A stretch of 64,000 bases of DNA from Amphimedon queenslandica. Its lineage: Eukaryota; Porifera; Demospongiae; Haplosclerida; Niphatidae. Made by a program: the position numbers and the translations under genes. The notes beneath the pieces are model-generated. The model searched no databases, had not been told where the DNA came from, and saw only the letters and a list, made by a program, of their open reading frames with translations. Where the stretch lies: assembly GCF_000090795.2 (NCBI RefSeq), contig NW_003546272.1, forward strand, positions 408,142 through 472,141. The letters run 5' to 3'. This document shows positions 13,801-25,247 of the stretch, one piece after another (within the stretch, counting starts at the first letter, position 1; the number at the start of each line of letters is the position of its first letter).

Positions 13801-16800
13801 ATATTACTGTCAGAATTTCTAACAGGTTAGTAATTCATTATTAACATTTTTATTATTAATTTATCTCTTTTTTAGTGTTGATAGTGTATCACAAACCATC
13901 TCAGCTAATACAAGTAAAATCAATAAAATTTTGTAATAATTTTTACTTTACTTAATAGCATTTCCTGAAGCTAATTTTTCAACATCTGTGGTGCAGCAGA
14001 TGGATGGTTGTGTTAACTTAACTACTGAGTGGATATATGATCCAGTGGAATATGATATTAGTCTACATTGTACAGCTGATGGTATGACCTCAAATACAGT
14101 TAATACCAGTTTACTAGATAATGGCATTAATGATATTGTAATATGTTCTGACGGTGTTGAAAATGGTACTGGTCTCAATACAACATTTGAATGTATGGAT
14201 TCATATACAGTGACATTCACTTTTATGAGGTTAGTTGTAATAAATATAGATATTGAAACATATTGAATTATATGTGTCTACTAAAAAGCATGCCCATGCT
14301 TTTTCCGGAAAGTGGCCCCCAAATTTTTATTTCATTTTGTCCTTGTGCTATATTGCTATGTAAAAAATTGAGCTAATTTTTGAGTTATGAGAGTTTCTTT
14401 TCATGTACCTCTTCTCTAGGAATGGCTTCAATACATTATCAGAAACCACAGTACAAAATATTTCTATATTTGCTTCAACAGTTACATCTACAGTCATTAC
14501 TCCAGTGTCTAGTAGTAGTGAAATGTCATCATCAATGGAGATGAGTCTTCTAACATCTTCAATGTTCCCTTCTGCTAGCACTTTTTCCTCTACACTCAGT
14601 ACATCTTTTTCTTTATTATCATCTTCAACATTGATAGAAACATCCACACCCTTATCTTCTATCTCATCATTATCATCCTCTCCTTCTCCTTCCACTTCAT
14701 CTTCAATGTCTTCTGTTGTGGACATGGCAGCAACGAGTACTGCTGCATCTCCTTCAACCTCAACCATGTCTCCATCTACAGACATCACCTCATTTTCAAT
14801 AGTAACTACAACATCACCAACCATGCCTCCATTTATAGGCACCACCTCATTTTCAATGGTAACTACAACATCATTAACCTCTATGACCTCTTCTGTGCAG
14901 ACATCATCTAGTTCATCAAATACACCTGGTGAGTAATATAAACCTTATTGAAATAATAAATAATGAAATAATATTTTTTTCTTGTTAATTTTTTATATTA
15001 AAGGAGCAACTGGCCCTGGATCTGCACAAACTGGTATAGCAGTAGGTGTTGTGTTAAGTATTATAATTCTACTGGTCATTGTACTGATTGTTGTTATTCT
15101 ACTGGTGATGCGTCATAGGACTAAGAAGAGAGGAACAATGGACTTCTATCGTCCTGGCTCACGTACTTCCAAAGACTACTGGTTTGAAGTAGAAGAGACT
15201 GTGGTAAGATAGTAATTATACATGAATGATGTTTTTAATGTCATAACAAAGAACTTCATGTTGGCTGTAGCTTTAATTTGTATATTTACTATTGGCAAGA
15301 ATCTGATGACCAATACCTGTACTTATATCATATGCTATTTATTTGTGTATTGTAGGAGATGAGTCCTATTGATATAGTGCCAGTGGATCATCAGCCTTAT
15401 GATGATCACTATCTTGATGAGACTGTGATGAGTTCTGGTATCATTGAGAATAAAGGAGTCTATGAAGATGAGACTATCAGTCACGAGGCTACTCTGTCAT
15501 CAAGAGCTCTCGTGAATCACATTAAACCTCAGCCACGCCAAGGAAGGACAGTAGTAAGATATAGAGAGAGAAGAAGAGAGGGAGGGTAAAAGAGAAGGTT
15601 TGAGGTTGGAAGATAAAAAGATTTTGTACAAGAGAGAATTAACACATAACATAATGATAATATTGTGTTTCTTATTTTTCTAGACATTCAACAGTGCTGA
15701 TCCATCGTCATTTACTGAACCAACCAGACCAAGCTATGATGATGTCGTTGAAGACAATGAGAGTCTCATTGACCTCAACTTCAGCGAAGACGCCATATCA
15801 CAACCTTACCTCTCCCTTGGGCTCACCCCCCTCTCTCAGCTATCACCTGATCCACTGACCAGCTCAGGGAATCCTGATCTTGGGTTCTTCCCGTCAATGT
15901 TACCTCCAGTGTCTCCAATGACATCCCTTAAGACTGGTACTGGCATATCAGTAGACAGCCCAGACACTAGTGGACTCGATAGTCTAGTGATGCCTGATGC
16001 CATGCTTAATTACTCTGTACCTTTGAATGATGTGAAGAGACGACCAAGAAACAGACAAGACCCTAAGGAGTTATTGTTGAACGGTAACGTTCCCAATAGT
16101 CGCACATTAGAGCCACTCATTGAGCGAAGATCACTTGAAGTTGATGAATTCAGTTCTGGAGCTAGTGACTTTATGTTAACCAAAGGTCTCTCGAGCAACG
16201 ACTCATTGAGAGCACAAGAGAACGTGCTCAATCTAATGGGCAACAGTATCACTGCACCTACTGGGTCAAGCGAAGAGAGTCAAGAAGATGACACTTGCAT
16301 ATTCCCTTCGGCTCATATAGAGCCATCGCCACCTTTGAAGCCAAAGAAAGCCAAAGCAGCAGCACCGAGATCAGGAAGAGACGCAATTAATGAGTATTTT
16401 GGTGGTCTTGAGCTAGGAGGAGGACCCACTGAAATGAGTAATTACAGGAACACTACTGCTAGTACTAAGCCTCAACCTTCGTCATACACTTCACCAGTAC
16501 ATCAAGTGGCCACTTCATCGTTCATGGACTCTTTGATGGATGAGCCTAAGCAAAGGAGACAATTGGCCAGAGAGAAAGCAAAGGCCGAACAGAAAGCGCT
16601 ACTAATGAAGCAAAGAGAAGAAGAGGAGTTGCAAAAGCAAGCAAAATCACGCAGCATACACGATAGCATTGTCAAGAGCTATTCGACGTTCTCTGACTCA
16701 CCAACCAAGCAGCCGTCGCCTTCTCTTGGGATTGTCCTACAGAAAGCAGCTCACATTGAAGCAGCTGCTGAACTTTTAGAGGAAGAGTCTAAGAAAGTAA

Positions 16801-16964
16801 AGAACTCGCAGCAATCTCAAGATTCCATAGGAACTGGGATTGATCGACCAAGATACCCATCAGTGGTGTTCTCACCTCAACACAGATACAGTAGTCGCCC
16901 ACGGCAAGCAAGCACTGACTCTGTTGACATGAAAGTAACTGATGACCAAATCACTGCCTTATAG
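295..16964 (+). CDS. Giant membrane adhesion protein: laminin-N, mucin-like, two cohesin/dockerin modules, FN3, TM (5' partial)
   Basis: The gene starts upstream of the window. Exons by splice signal and phase are 295-555, 1047-1113, 1671-13825, 13876-13913, 13959-14229, 14420-14928, 15004-15203, 15356-15553 and 15684-16964. Phases agree throughout and give about 4,993 codons. Domains in order: laminin N-terminal-like (295 to about 1830); Ser/Thr-rich mucin-like stalk (about 1840-5030); module A of beta-sandwich, BIG/Ig-like, cohesin-like (about 7940-8250) and dockerin-like (about 8415-8640); homologous module B (about 9690-12800); FN3-like domains (about 13220-13825); a second Ser/Thr-rich stretch (14460-14920); a membrane helix (about 15036-15110); and a roughly 560-residue cytoplasmic tail. 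It has many N-glycosylation sequons. The module Ig parts carry a VWxPxLP-type motif that recalls the TMEM132 adhesion family. The role is inferred to be cell-surface adhesion. An alternative start at 1611 would give a hydrophobic leader, but the phase-matched laminin exons argue against it. I know no named orthologue. Confidence 0.8.
3450..4860 (+). repeat. In-frame 48/51-bp coding minisatellite (Ser/Thr/Glu/Pro-rich)
   Basis: About 28-30 tandem units encode 16 or 17 residues each, of the type EVSSSPEIEPTSSSII, with a 17-residue variant containing LILTE. Units alternate in a higher-order pattern (variants with ESSSLEIE, EVSSSPEIE and SLILTEV). Two longer upstream duplications lie at about 3065-3270. 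The array is entirely in frame in the mucin-like stalk. It lacks a stop on the opposite strand too, so a long antisense frame runs across it; that is a composition artefact. Arrays like this usually vary in copy number between alleles. Confidence 0.9.
8415..8645 (+). other. Dockerin-like domain with two calcium-loop (F-hand) repeats
   Basis: The translation contains VGDINADCCVDQRDVYYFQ and then VDVDGDGFVTLDDIVTVEQ. Both match the dockerin calcium loop: Asp/Asn at loop positions 1, 3 and 5, a hydrophobic residue at 8 and Asp at 12. The domain directly follows a cohesin-like beta-sandwich (about 7940-8250; IPVTIGAGVYKIGAVEINI then LANVYFKML) and a basic cleavage-type sequence at 8355-8390. Module B repeats the order with a cohesin-like part (about 12115-12400) and a degenerate single loop, SVDVNLNGVSDLLDPLYVTQ (about 12675-12740). 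Confidence 0.75.
14280..14395 (-). repeat. Remnant of the dispersed ~180-bp repeat family in an intron of gene 1
   Basis: The intron between exons ending at 14229 and starting at 14420 contains a truncated sequence with the same order of short motifs (CCCAAATTTTTATT, GTGCTATAT, GAGTTATGAG) as the array at 52.95-54.0 kb. It is degenerate. Confidence 0.5.
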
Positions 16965-17218
16965 AGAAAACATGATAATTATTATTGTTTATTTTTACTA
17001 TTGTTTATTATTATTATTATTATTTAATGATGTTAATGATTATTATTTTGATGTTGTTTATTGCATGTATTATGTGTGTCATTTTTAAAACATGTTTTTT
17101 ATTATTTATATAATTTTTAATGGAAATTATGATCACAAATCAAAAGCATAATGCACAAAGCGAAGCTTGGCTTAATTAATTGATGGGGTGTGTCTTTATT
17201 AATTTAATTAGTACAGCA

Positions 17219-20200
17219 ATGGAAGATGAAAGAGAGTTGTCTCGGAGTGAGTCCGGCAGTTGTTATAGGAACGCAAACAATTACTATCTCCTTCTCTCTT
17301 ACTCATCTGTAGGGAAGACTCGTAAGGATGAAGGAGTTTCTTTGGCTAGGCCGCTAGAACTATTCACGAATAGTAAAGGAAGGACTTACGTTAAGTTCAC
17401 TCTCGATGGCCTCGACTGGTACTCGTATCCACTTCAGAAGAAAGTGTCAAGTAAGGAGAGCTGATTCACAGCAGTCTCTCATGTATAGCTGGCTTTTGTT
17501 AACTTTTAATGTGTTAAAATTGAGACATTCCGTTTTATCTTGTAGCTCAACTTGAGCACAGCATGCTCTTCAAGTTTGGAGGAGATCCGACCATTGCTGT
17601 CCAAAGTGTCCTGTTTGCTCACGGTTTTACTCGAGTGAGTGTTGATACCTTTGTGTGAAGTTTTAATGCGAAATCGTGTTAAGATCAGCACTGTTTAGTT
17701 GCATTATCAAGTTTATACTGAGTTTCCCTAATTTAATTTTGTATCAATATAATGCGATTGACATTGATTTGCACTGTATGCACTACTCCTCTTCAGGTCA
17801 GAAATGAGTCTCCACTGTTCAATATATTATGGACTTGGACTCACCCTAATTTGTCTGTAGTCAGGAATCTTAAATGGTTTCAGCGCATCAATCACTTCCT
17901 GAGGTATAATTTTGTGTAAACACTCAACTCATTATGTATGTACAATGAACATTGTGTACTGTAGGTCTGAGCAGATCACTCATAAAGATTATTTATGCAT
18001 GAATGTCCAACGGATGCAAAAATCAAAGGTAAAAGAAGAGGAAATGTAAAAGAGAAAGCTCTAAAGTTATATTTTATCCTCAGGGTTTCAAGAACTTTAA
18101 TATTATACCTCAGACTTTTGTTCTTCCTTCAGAGATGCCATATTTTAAAGGTATGTCATCTTTATAATAAGGTTTAATGTTCTTGTCTTACTTATGTACA
18201 TTTTAGAAACATTTCGCAAGGGAAGTGTGTGGATCGTAAAGCCGTGTCATTCATCGCGTGGTAGAAGAATATATCTCATTAATAACGTAAGTGTCAACAT
18301 AGTTACATGTTAGAGGTGTCAAAATATTTTAAGATTTTGTGTTACATTATTAGTAATTTGCAAATTTTGCATCGAGATATATATCCCTGGGCTATAGTAT
18401 TGTTACACATCAAGAATAAGAATAAATATATACATACATGCATATGATGTACATGGATGTGTACATGTATTTACATGGATGTGTACATGTATTTACATGT
18501 CTGTATATATTGACTTGCTCTTTCTCCTTCAATCAGCCTAGCCAGATATGTTCTGTTGAGCCAGTTGTTGTTTCAAGATACATTGATAATCCTTTGTGTA
18601 TTAACGGTGAGTAAGGTACACATGTAGCTGTAGTGCTATGGGATAAAGGAGAGAACTGAAGGAATGGGTTGAGAGAGAGAGAGAGATGATGCAACTTAAT
18701 TCACTTAAACATATACGTGTAGCAAGAGAGTGAGAGCTACTTTTTTATTTCTTTAGGGTTTAAGTTTGATTTGAGATTATATGTTGCCGTGACCTCCTAC
18801 GATCCTATAAGGATATACTTGTACAGCGAAGGACTCGGACGATTTGCAGCCGAACCATATTCGAAAGAGGAAGAGAACCTCACCAATCTATACATGCACC
18901 TCACCAACTACAGCATCAACAAGACACATCCTGATTTCATCATGTAAGAATTTCGGTTTTAAAATCCTGTTTGGCTTCGTCACCATGCTTTATATGTCTT
19001 TGACGCTTATTGTGACTCATTCTGTCACACTAGCACTTTGTATGGCAGCAGACACTTTGAATGGTATTGTGTGCTACATTTTGATGTTACCACCTGCTCC
19101 ATGCAAACTCCACTAATTCATGCACTCATAAGCACATTCCCTTTGTGTGTCTTTGCCAAAAGACAATTGACATTACAAGTTAAAGTGCTCATTCCATTAT
19201 CATTGATTAATGTCATTACTAGGTCACAGTCAGAAGAGGTTGAGAATCATGGGAACAAGTGGAGTCTCAGTGCCATATTGAATCATCTAAGAAGAAAGGG
19301 TTACAATATACAAGGTTTGTATGTGTACAAACTATTGGGGCATACATGGGTGCATTGTGACTTCAAAAACTAACAGAGAATAAGTAACTCATTATCTCTT
19401 TCTCTCAGAACTTATGATGTCTATAGAAGATGCTGTCATTAAGACAATAATTAGTGGAGAAGTGCCAATTGCATCTGCTTCAAGACATTTCCAGCCATAT
19501 AAAGCAAACTGCTTTGGTAAGATAATGCACTGTATGGATTCCTATTTATTTCTCTATATAAAAATAGAATTGTTTGGTTTTGACATTTTGATTGATGAAT
19601 CGCTTAAGCCTTGGATACTAGAAGTAAACCTTTCACCATCTTTGACCTGGTACTGTACATACATAATATACTGTATAATATTTACGTGTATATACATTAT
19701 AGCGACAGTCCCTTGGATTTCAAAATCAAGTCAAACCTCATAACTGATTTAATGTCACTGATTGGAATACCAGTACAAGACCCTAATCCACCGCCACCTC
19801 CACAGACAGCATCACAATCAAGCATCAAAGTGAGTGTATTACTACTAGTAATGTAGCCTTGTATTCACACTATGTATAGCTTTGTACACTAACACCGTTA
19901 TGTACTTTATAAATGTACATGTACTTGTACACTGTGCCTAAAGATTAGTGTACAATGTAGCTCTTTTCATAATATACTTATTCTATGCACTAATAGGATG
20001 TTACTGCATGTATATACATGTGTTTCTTATTGAATTGTAGCTAGTTAGGACTGTGAGACGAATGCCATCAGTTTCGGTTGAGGAGCAACAAGTTTTATCA
20101 TGCACTGTTGATGAGTACAAGAGGAGAGGTCATTTTGTTCGTATATTTCCATCAGAAGACAGCTGGGAGTTATATGGGTGAGTGCAGGTTTTACACAAAG

Positions 20201-23200
20201 CATGCTTAATGGGCTAGCTAAAAGCAGCTTGGCTTTTAGATTAACTTTTTAAAATTCATAAAAAATCTAATTTTGATTGGAATCAGCTCAAACTTTCTAC
20301 ACAGCATAAGAAAATGTATATGTATCAGGAAAAAATATAAAAATAGAGAAATCTCTCCTTTTCATTTTTGGCGAAATTTGCTCGGAGACCCTGTACTATA
20401 GTACAGGGACTTTGACCTGATTTTGGAGCAACTTTAAAAATTTGTAAAAAATTCAATTTTGATCGTAATCAGCTCAAAGTTTCTATACAACGTAAGTACA
20501 TGTATATGCATCAGAAAACATTATAAAAATGGAAAATTCTCTCCTAGTCATTTTTGGTAAAATTTGGCCAACAACCCTGTACTATAGTACAGGGATTTTG
20601 GCCTGATTTTGGAGCAACTTTAAAAATTTGTAAAAAATTTAATTTTGATCAGAATTAGCTTAAACTTTCTACACAACATAAGAACATGTATATGTATCAG
20701 GAAAAAATGTAAAAATAGGGAAATCTCTCCTTTTCAATTTTGGCAAAATTTGCTCAAAATTTAGCAACATAAGTACAGTGCACGTGTATGCAATAGAAAT
20801 ATTAGGAAAACCATTACCCTGTAATAAGAAGCTGAGCACTATGAGTTGTTATTATTGTTGTTTTGTTGATTATTATTGTTTTTGTTATTATTGTCATTAT
20901 TATTCATTTAGAGCATTTCTTGAGAACAGGACGTCATTTAATTTTTCACTGTATACCCACATTTATCCTGACAAGTAAGCAATGCAATGTCTTACTCATC
21001 ATTCATTTATATTATATACTCTGATTTCTCCATTCATTCTATGTATACTAGCCTTAGTAAGATGAAATGGCCTCCTCATTCGACTACTTCTATCACTACA
21101 ATGATTGCTAGGAGGTTTGTTGTACATTATATTTACATGTAATTAATGCTATTATGTTTTTTAGAATTAAGAAAGGAGCTCAGATACATATATTGTCACC
21201 AGATAAGGTATTGTACATGTACATGCACATGCAATTTTATAAATAACCTGATAAAATAATAAGCAAAAGTTTTAAGCATTATCTTAATCATTATTAGACT
21301 AATGATGTTAAAGGATTGAGTGCAGTGCATAGAGTGAAGCTTTATGCCAGTCCATTGCAAGGTAAAGGGACCAACTGCTCCTGTCTGTCTCCCCCAACCT
21401 CTGATGAAGAAGACTTTAACACCACCAATTATAAAGAGGATGAAACAATTTATAGATCCTCTTTGTCAGTTCCTTCACTCAAGTATGAATATAATCAATT
21501 ACATGTATAGTAATACGTATTAATAATTAATGTTGAGTCTACCAGAATTTTTAAAATGTTTTTATTGCATTTCTTTTCTCTATGATGCTTTCAGTCGTTA
21601 TCAGGTGAGGTTAATACTCACTGCTTACTTGGAGAAGGTTTATGACAAACTCTTACACCATACAAAGTAAGTGCTAACTGTGTTGTAGCTACATATAATC
21701 TCCTCACTGTGTTCATGTCTTGCAGGAAGGATGCAATGCTCAAGAGCTCAGACACTTTTGAAAAGGTATTAAAAATTTGACTACTCCTACAAAATTGAAG
21801 TTTAATTTGCCAAATTTTTAAATGCTAATTTTCTAATTATTATACATGTACATCGTATTCTCATGCATGTAGCTCTTATATTGTTATATTTATTTCTTTT
21901 TATCAATAAATTCACAGAATCTTAATGTCATTGAGAGGTTTATAAGCAACGTAAGTCAGAACCTAGTCTCCCACTCGAGTACCAGTTTACCATTGAGACA
22001 CACCTTGCCACTTATTGTCAGGTCAGTCATAAAACAATAAAGAATCACGTCACTGAGTGAATGTAATTTACACTTTGTTTAGGTGTAAGATGCTAACACA
22101 GATACTGATGGATCTGATATTCTCATATAGAGCTGTATGTTAGTTTACATGTACATGTATAATGTTAGTATGGCTAAATATCATTGACTCTGTGTAATAA
22201 TCAGATTGTAATGACAATGATACTTTTACCAGGCATTAGCCTTTTAATGTATTCTAGGAGACAACTGTTTTAAGGGATAAACTCAGTGATGATGCTATTG
22301 GCAATGTTGATGGTTGCTGTTGTGAAGATGTCATGTCAGATAATGCCATTGAGTACTTTATCTCAACTGCAAGGTATTTTTTTTAATTTTGTCATGATTG
22401 TTCATTTTTTTATTTCCGCGTAAAGTGAGACGCAGTTGGAGAGGGTTTTGCGTGAGATAGCAGCCACGATTGATTTGCCGCTAGTTTTTAAACTTTCAGA
22501 CAATCTCAAAGTTGCTCATTCCGCAAGAAGAGCTGAAGCTCATCCTTTGAAGTTAGGAAGACCAAAAAAGCGATCGCTATCAGCTGGTGCTCCTATCAGA
22601 GATACACAGCAGCAGCAGTTTTCCTTTAGAAGATGTCAATCAGTTTTACCTTCAGGTACAGTATACTATCAATTAGGGAATGTGCTAGTTCTAGTAAACT
22701 TATATGTATATGTACATGAAGCAGCAACATTTGAAATGTATGAACTATGAATATGTACTTCCATGAAGTAGGAGGGAATTGTCAATTTTTATGATTTTTT
22801 CTGATGCATGTATATTTTGAAAGTTTGAACATTCCACTTACATGTAATTGATGTACATGTACATGTATAATAAATAATCTTTGCTATAGATAATTTTCAT
22901 GTACTTACTATCATGTTTTCAATAATGTAGCAACTAGGGCTGGTCTGCAAGAATTATTAAAGCCACAGATAAATTACCTAGTCAGCGACAGGACTGTTTC
23001 ATCACTGCTGAAGAAAGGAACCATGACAGAAAGATCTTCGTATAAATTCATGCAACAGGGATGCAAGAGATTATATAGGGATTTTCAATCACTACCTCTC
23101 CTTGTTAAACCAGATGACTCTGCAGGAGCATCAAGTAGACCAATGAGACCCCAAAGTAGCATTTACAAGCAGAATCTATTGTCAGATCCAATAGTCAAAA

Positions 23201-23217
23201 TAAAACATATGCATTGA
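17219..23217 (+). CDS. TTLL5: Tubulin polyglutamylase TTLL5-like
   Basis: Adds glutamate side chains to tubulin tails through an ATP-grasp ligase fold, acting on ciliary and cytoplasmic microtubules. The model has 24 exons (17219-17450, 17546-17634, 17797-17903 and onward to 22931-23217), in frame for 898 residues. Seen: [53 protein letters not shown] (ATP-binding lysine region), [26 protein letters not shown] and [20 protein letters not shown]. The order and spacing match the TTLL4/TTLL5 core. After the core come [14 protein letters not shown] and [15 protein letters not shown], which are specific to TTLL5. The C-terminal part is shorter than vertebrate TTLL5 (about 1,280 residues). The start ATG at 17219 is chosen as the first that precedes the conserved region; an in-frame ATG at 17180 is possible. 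The gene is tail-to-tail with the PPP1R36-like gene. Confidence 0.9.
20225..20770 (+). repeat. Three tandem copies of the dispersed ~186-bp repeat in a TTLL5 intron
   Basis: Phase markers AATCAGCTCAAA-type at 20281, 20467 and 20653 give a 186-bp period. Two copies hold the perfect palindrome CCCTGTACTATAGTACAGGG (20389-20408 and 20575-20594). The array lies in the 734-bp intron between exons ending at 20177 and starting at 20912. A reverse-strand fragment of the same family lies at about 22768-22830 in a later intron. Confidence 0.85.
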
Positions 23218-23395
23218 AAATTTAGTTACGCGTACATGTACATCCACTTCAGTTATAAATCAACTTTATATGATCATAGTAATTGTTGTTATATCATTAT
23301 CTGCTTTGGTTGTTATTTATCATTATTATTATTGTTGTCATCGTAGTAATTTAATATAATTGTTGGTAATGTTGTTATAACCAGAACAAAAGCAA

Positions 23396-25098
23396 TCAAA
23401 ACAAATCAGAATCAAAGTCAGTGTTATCATCATTAATGATGCCATCTTCGTCTACCATGATGTCTCTAGCATTGCTATGGACAATGGGGACTTCTGCAGT
23501 TAAACTGTCACTTTCATTGATGCTCTGTCTCGCTGCTTCCTCGTCTTCGTCTTTTACGATAAATTTTAATGTCTTTGAGTCATAATTTGATTTAGGTTGC
23601 CCAATAATGCCAATGTGGGTGAAGACTAACCTGTATACATATTGCATTTTGTAATGAGGTTGCAAAATGAATACAGTACTTACTCTTCTTTTGGCAGGGT
23701 TGTTTTTAGCTTAACTTCTTCTGTGGGAGGATACAGGACCTTGAAAATAGGAGATCTTAGCCTATAAAGCTGTAAAATTAGAATAATCTATAATATTGAT
23801 GTATATACCGTGGTAGTAAACCACATGATGGACGACTGCTGTATATTTTCCATGTAAGACTATAGTGTAAGTAAGAAAGTGTGGTAGTTTGTCAACATAA
23901 TTTTCTTACTGTTCTGAGGGAACATTTTCCTTCTTAAAATATATTTCACTGTCTGATTCTTCATCTATTTATTATAAATCACTAATTATTACAATTGCAA
24001 GTAAATCTTAATAACCTTTGCTTTTTATACAAGGAACAGACAGATCTTTATTAAACGCAGTAGTTCGAAGAAGACTATTGTGTGGGTACTATACATAATG
24101 TCTTCTATGCAATTAATTATACCTTCCTATCACACTGTGTATCGTATTCCAATGATCATAATTAAAAGTGATCCATGTCACAAATATAGCAAATTCATAT
24201 ATGGCCTGCAACATTATGCATATAACATGTATCAGGTTGGGGCTCTAACTTTACCTCTTGTAAATGTTGGTCAAGTTGCCATCTTGAGTATCTCAACCTT
24301 CAAATAAATTTGTAAGATTACAATAATCTTACATTCAGACTCAGTGCTAACCTTCCTTGCATAGTATGGTGTGCAAAGTCTATTCCCATTCCAGATATGA
24401 GAGAGATGTAAACAGCTCCAAGATTTGATTTGGCTTGATCTAGGTTATTTGAAGCTATCTCAAGCTCTTTACGAACAGTATTACCCACAGAACTGGTTTA
24501 AGAAAGAAGATAGTGAAGATTACATAATGCTAAAGCTACACTGGTAGATATGCATCTATCTATTACTCGTTGTCCTCTAAAGCTTGATTCCTAGATATTT
24601 CCTGGTGCTGCAGATAAAATTGAAAGTACTCCAATATTCTCCAAAGGAACTTATCAAAAACTTCTGTTCTACAGAGTGGAGGCAGGGATATGATGACAGT
24701 TAACTCTCTATATATTTACTTGTAGCACAAGTCAAAAAGCCTGATAGACTTGGCACTCATTGAATCAAGGAGCTTTGGATTCACAAGCCTCAGTGCAACA
24801 GCTATGGAAAAGAGGAATCATTATGTCTGCATGAATGAGCTGTGTACTTTTGACTTCATACAAAGTCACAGGTGTGTTTGGGTCTTCTTTATCTATAAAT
24901 TCTACAGATCCAGGGCTTTTTACAACGGGGACATCCAGCAATAGCAGGCTCTTTGTCCTATTTATGCACATAATTACAGTAGTGCAGATTTATGCGATTA
25001 TGCCCATGGCAGGCTTACTTTTCAAAGTGGAGCTCTTTGGCCGAGTTGTTCCAGTACCACTTTCCTTGCTTCATGCTACTGGTGGTAGTAGCAAACAT
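23396..25098 (-). CDS. PPP1R36: PPP1R36-like protein (protein phosphatase 1 regulatory subunit 36)
   Basis: Eleven minus-strand exons (25019-25098, 24848-24948, 24720-24801, 24567-24668, 24352-24492, 24255-24297, 24016-24088, 23910-23964, 23809-23859, 23684-23761, 23396-23630) join in phase to 346 residues. Seen: an N-terminal KWYWNNSAKELHFE, then TPVTLYEVKTVALRL, a helical middle (FDKFLWRILEYFQFYLQ; LDQAKSNLGAVYISLISGMG) and near the end HIGIIGQPKSNYDSKTL. These match my memory of PPP1R36, a PP1-binding protein linked to spermatogenesis and autophagy in mammals. The tail is acidic. No fully convincing RVxF PP1-docking motif is visible; KELHF is the nearest. The second intron is only 46 bp. 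The gene name rests on recognition without an alignment. Confidence 0.65.
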
Positions 25099-25247
25099 GT
25101 TGATTCTGTGTATTAGTGTTTTGAGCTCTGCAACTGTGCAAGATTAACACCTACAGCAAGCTGTGTACTATGCAAACTAAGGTGTGGCAATATCACGTGA
25201 CAAGAATGAAACGACGCGCCCGTTTCCCCGGTAAAAAATAATTAATC
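25099..25247. promoter_or_regulatory. Compact bidirectional promoter PPP1R36 / ASPG
   Basis: Only 149 bp separate the minus-strand ATG (25098) from the first plus-strand ATG of the asparaginase gene (25248). The interval carries an E-box in the context ATCACGTGAC (CACGTG at 25194-25199) and a CpG-rich stretch around 25213-25232. No clear TATA box was seen. Confidence 0.55.
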
